A program made the position numbers and the translations under genes. The notes under the pieces were generated by a model. The model was not told the origin of the DNA and did not search any database. It saw nothing but the letters and a program-made list of their open reading frames with translations. From Saprospiraceae bacterium (GTDB lineage Bacteria; Bacteroidota; Bacteroidia; Chitinophagales; Saprospiraceae), in contig JALZWC010000806.1 in NCBI GenBank assembly GCA_023300255.1, positions 1 through 6,069 of the forward strand: a stretch of 6,069 bases of DNA, read 5' to 3'. Numbering within the stretch: the stretch's first letter is position 1; the number at the start of each line of letters is the position of its first letter. Below, piece after piece: positions 5,993-6,069 of the stretch.

Positions 5993-6069
5993 TAGGACTG
6001 TTAAGTCTTATCAAATAAAAATTATAAGAAATTAAAATCATTAATCATCTAATAGATCTACTAGAAAAC

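Larger units (their letters stand above)
5617..6069. other. Gene-free region downstream of the repeat protein
   Basis: No convincing coding frame with a start and ribosome binding site is visible on either strand in these 453 bases. The stretch holds a series of small hairpins at 5625-5722, an intrinsic terminator at 5728-5764, an isolated long hairpin at 5852-5890, a purine/G-run tract at 5931-5992, and an AT-rich end (about 6010-6069) that may lead to the next gene outside the window. I found no clear match to the Bacteroidota promoter pattern (TAnnTTTG with upstream TTG). Confidence 0.75.

Noticed and set aside
5995..6009. Small inverted repeat AGGACT/AGTCTT
   Set aside because: The six-position stem is short, includes a wobble, and has no T-run or neighbouring gene to give it meaning.
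6010..6069. Promoter for a gene to the right of the window
   Set aside because: The end is AT-rich, but I could not find a convincing Bacteroidota -7/-33 pair and no coding start is visible before base 6069.

Overview
The window is filled by one very long open reading frame on the + strand (bases 1-5616), followed by about 450 bases with no gene. The frame is already open at base 1, with no stop or credible start upstream, so the gene begins outside the window and only its last 1871 residues are visible. The low-GC sequence and the protein architecture point to a member of the Bacteroidota, most likely a Saprospira/Lewinella-type organism. The evidence is DUF11 repeats, then Ig/PKD-like repeats of the 'AG.D..IC...WSPA.GLSNPN.ANP.A.P..TTTYCVTVTD..GC.G.DCVTV' type, then an 'FLQG...RSALLQRDGD...YYVAVRHRNHLG' module and a dockerin-like tail. 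The lineage is inferred from remembered family patterns, not from a search.

Layout of the protein. Bases 22-1320 hold three DUF11-type beta-sandwich repeats, each followed by a strongly acidic, Asp-rich linker. Bases 1444-4725 hold fourteen Ig/PKD-like repeats of about 76 residues, interrupted once, after repeat 6, by a Cys-flanked Asp/Gly-rich loop. Bases 4726-5613 hold a C-terminal module typical of large secreted Bacteroidota proteins, ending with two calcium-loop-like motifs and the tail 'YEQIP'. No recognisable type IX secretion C-terminal sorting domain follows. The product is best described as a giant secreted or surface multidomain protein, probably adhesive or structural. No catalytic domain is visible.

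Within the Ig-like array the repeats fall into cysteine classes. Two of the four cysteines (in 'YC' and 'DC') are always present or absent together, which suggests they form a disulfide. Repeats 7/8 are a clear tandem duplication, and repeats 9-11 and 12-14 look like a duplicated three-repeat block. The array has therefore grown by duplication at more than one scale.

Downstream of the stop codon lies a run of closely spaced small hairpins, ending in a strong intrinsic terminator at 5728-5764. A second, isolated, nearly perfect hairpin lies at 5852-5890. A purine-rich tract with repeated G-runs at 5931-5992 is capable on paper of forming a G-quadruplex. No further gene, tRNA, CRISPR array or insertion sequence is supported. 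I did not find a new multi-gene system here; the points of interest are the internal structure of the repeat protein and the structured 3' region.
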